From: Francisella endosymbiont of Ornithodoros moubata
GTDB taxonomy: Bacteria > Pseudomonadota > Gammaproteobacteria > Francisellales > Francisellaceae
Direction of reading: 5' to 3'
Length of the DNA stretch: 64,000 nucleotides
Assembly: GCA_002095075.2 (NCBI GenBank)
Contig: LVCE01000002.1
Span: forward strand, 186,001 to 250,000
Of this stretch, positions 63,054-64,000 are shown in pieces. The notes beneath the pieces are model-generated. The model saw only the letters and a list, made by a program, of their open reading frames with translations, did not search any database and had not been told where the DNA came from. Within the stretch, counting starts at the first letter, position 1. Every line of letters begins with the position of its first letter. The translations under genes were made by a program, and so were the position numbers.

Positions 63054-63782
63054 TTAATTCGAAGAAATATACTTCTCGCGGCGAATATTTTTAGCGTTAA
63101 AGCCAGCTTGTGTAAGCATTTCATATGATTCATCAATCATGTTTGGGTTACCACAAACATAAACAACATCTTTTTCCGGATCTAAACCTATTTTTTCAAA
63201 TTGGTTTTGCACATATCCTGAAATTTCATAATCTTTAAGATCTTGAGTTTCTCTGCTTAGGCATAGTTTAAAGTGAATATTATGATGCTTTTTAGCAAAC
63301 TCGATAAAATCATCTTGGTAAAGTGCATCTTTGCGATATTGCACACCTAAAAGAATATGTATCTCAGTACTATCAGCTTTTGCTAGTAGCTCTGGAAACA
63401 TTGCTCTATATGGAACAATACCTGTACCAGTACCAACTAAAATCAGTTTTCTGATTTCTTCATCTTTTAGGACTAATCTACCAGCTGGTCCCATTGTAGC
63501 TGCTGTATCACCAACTTTCATGTTAAAAAAAGTATCTGTTGCGATACCACCCTCGACATAAGTCATACCTATCTCTAAAAACATATTTTCAGAAGGTAAT
63601 GAGCCTAAGCTGTAGCTTCTACGCTTTATATTGCCTTCTTGATCCGTAAGTAAGAAAGTAATAAATTGTCCTGCAATAAAATCAAGAGGTTTATCATCTG
63701 TTTTTTTGAAAACAAAGTGTCTGACTTTGTCCGTAATATCTTTAAAGGATACTAATTCAAGTTCAAATTTTTCTAGTGCCAT
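63054..63782 (-). CDS. fpr: ferredoxin-NADP reductase
   Basis: From the ATG at 63782 the protein has 242 residues (MALEKFELELVSFKDITDKV); the frame is open 11 codons farther, but the upstream part is not family-like. The FAD-binding motif RRSYSLGS (RxYS) and the NADP-binding part KLILVGTGTGIVPYRAMFPE are clear, with YVCGNPNMIDESYEMLTQAG near the end and aromatic REKYISSN at the C-terminus. It exchanges electrons between NADPH and ferredoxin or flavodoxin. Single gene by position. Intact. Confidence 0.88.
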   Translation of the reverse strand: MALEKFELELVSFKDITDKVRHFVFKKTDDKPLDFIAGQFITFLLTDQEGNIKRRSYSLGSLPSENMFLEIGMTYVEGGIATDTFFNMKVGDTAATMGPAGRLVLKDEEIRKLILVGTGTGIVPYRAMFPELLAKADSTEIHILLGVQYRKDALYQDDFIEFAKKHHNIHFKLCLSRETQDLKDYEISGYVQNQFEKIGLDPEKDVVYVCGNPNMIDESYEMLTQAGFNAKNIRREKYISSN

Positions 63783-63842
63783 TTTATGAAAAAATAATAT
63801 GTATATTTGTAACAACTGTAATTGTATAATAATTTTATCTAG

Positions 63843-64000
63843 ATGATAAGTTTGTATTTGAGATATGTTAAAAATAACCTTAATTTAGAAAATATAAATA
63901 TTAGAGTTTTTGATTTTAATATATTGGCTATAAAGTGTTATGAAGCTATTGGATTTAGAAAAATTTCAGAAGAGTATATGGATATCCCAAACTTAAATGA
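63843..64000 (+). pseudogene. GNAT-family acetyltransferase remnant, 5' truncated, runs off the window
   Basis: From an ATG at 63843 the frame reads MISLYLRYVKNNLNLENINI, RVFDFNILAIKCYEAIGFRK and ISEEYMDIPNLN, which matches only the last third of GNAT acetyltransferases (L.V...N..Ai.cYe..GF). A stop (TAG at 63840-63842) lies immediately before the ATG, and only about 60 nt separate it from the divergent fpr start, so the acetyl-CoA-binding front part is missing. The 3' end lies beyond position 64000. A very short real protein cannot be excluded. Confidence 0.55.

Overview
This AT-rich window (roughly one third G+C by eye) matches the genus Francisella, most probably F. tularensis. Its housekeeping proteins are of gammaproteobacterial type. 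It also carries a Francisella-style small lipoprotein, a second lpxD-type gene beside the cyo operon, no tuf gene between fusA and rpsJ, and many decayed genes among intact essential ones. Species and family assignments come from reading the translations; no database search was run.

Layout. 1-2.3 kb: end of the cytochrome bo3 oxidase operon (cyoB partial, cyoC, cyoD, cyoE). 2.5-5.4 kb, minus strand: a lipoprotein, a frameshifted pyridoxal kinase, a radical-SAM protein and an internally deleted lpxD paralogue. 5.6-12.1 kb: a MoxR / DUF58 / DUF4381 / BatA / BatB / TPR / BatD operon in which every gene except batA carries frameshifts or stop codons. 12.1-13.3 kb: two more decayed genes (a secreted pyroglutamyl peptidase and a small membrane protein). 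13.3-16.7 kb: holC and valS, intact. 16.8-20.8 kb: a decay zone with an unrecognised secreted protein, a small membrane protein, a lactate-dehydrogenase-like FMN enzyme, a nitroreductase and a Nudix hydrolase. 20.9-26.2 kb: fumC, gltX, a decayed secreted protein, tRNA-Glu, a decayed amidinotransferase-like gene and folA.

26.4-49 kb is an almost unbroken plus-strand block for protein synthesis and envelope supply: rpsB-tsf-pyrH-frr-uppS-cdsA-dut-pgsA, then rpsL-rpsG-fusA-rpsJ, the S10 and spc clusters, secY, rpmJ and the alpha cluster ending in rpoA-rplQ. Longer gaps at rpsQ/rplN and rpmJ/rpsM fall where the classical S10/spc and spc/alpha operon borders lie. One extra gap splits rpsJ from rplC. 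49.1-51.0 kb: htpG behind a heat-shock type promoter. 51.5-53.0 kb: a decayed YfcC-family carrier. 53.3-62.3 kb: pyrG, ndk, accD, folC, tsaE, a Sel1-repeat protein, murJ and gshA. 62.7-64 kb: rpmE and a ferredoxin-NADP reductase on the minus strand, then the remnant of an acetyltransferase.

The main theme is a sharp contrast between pristine information-processing genes and gene-by-gene decay of accessory functions, as expected of a host-adapted pathogen that has lost selection on them. I found no clear new multi-gene system. The signals most worth follow-up are a perfect 16-bp inverted repeat overlapping the -10 box before pyrG, a duplicated promoter (before gltX and 4 kb upstream), the internally deleted lpxD paralogue, and one intact gene (batA) in an otherwise ruined operon.
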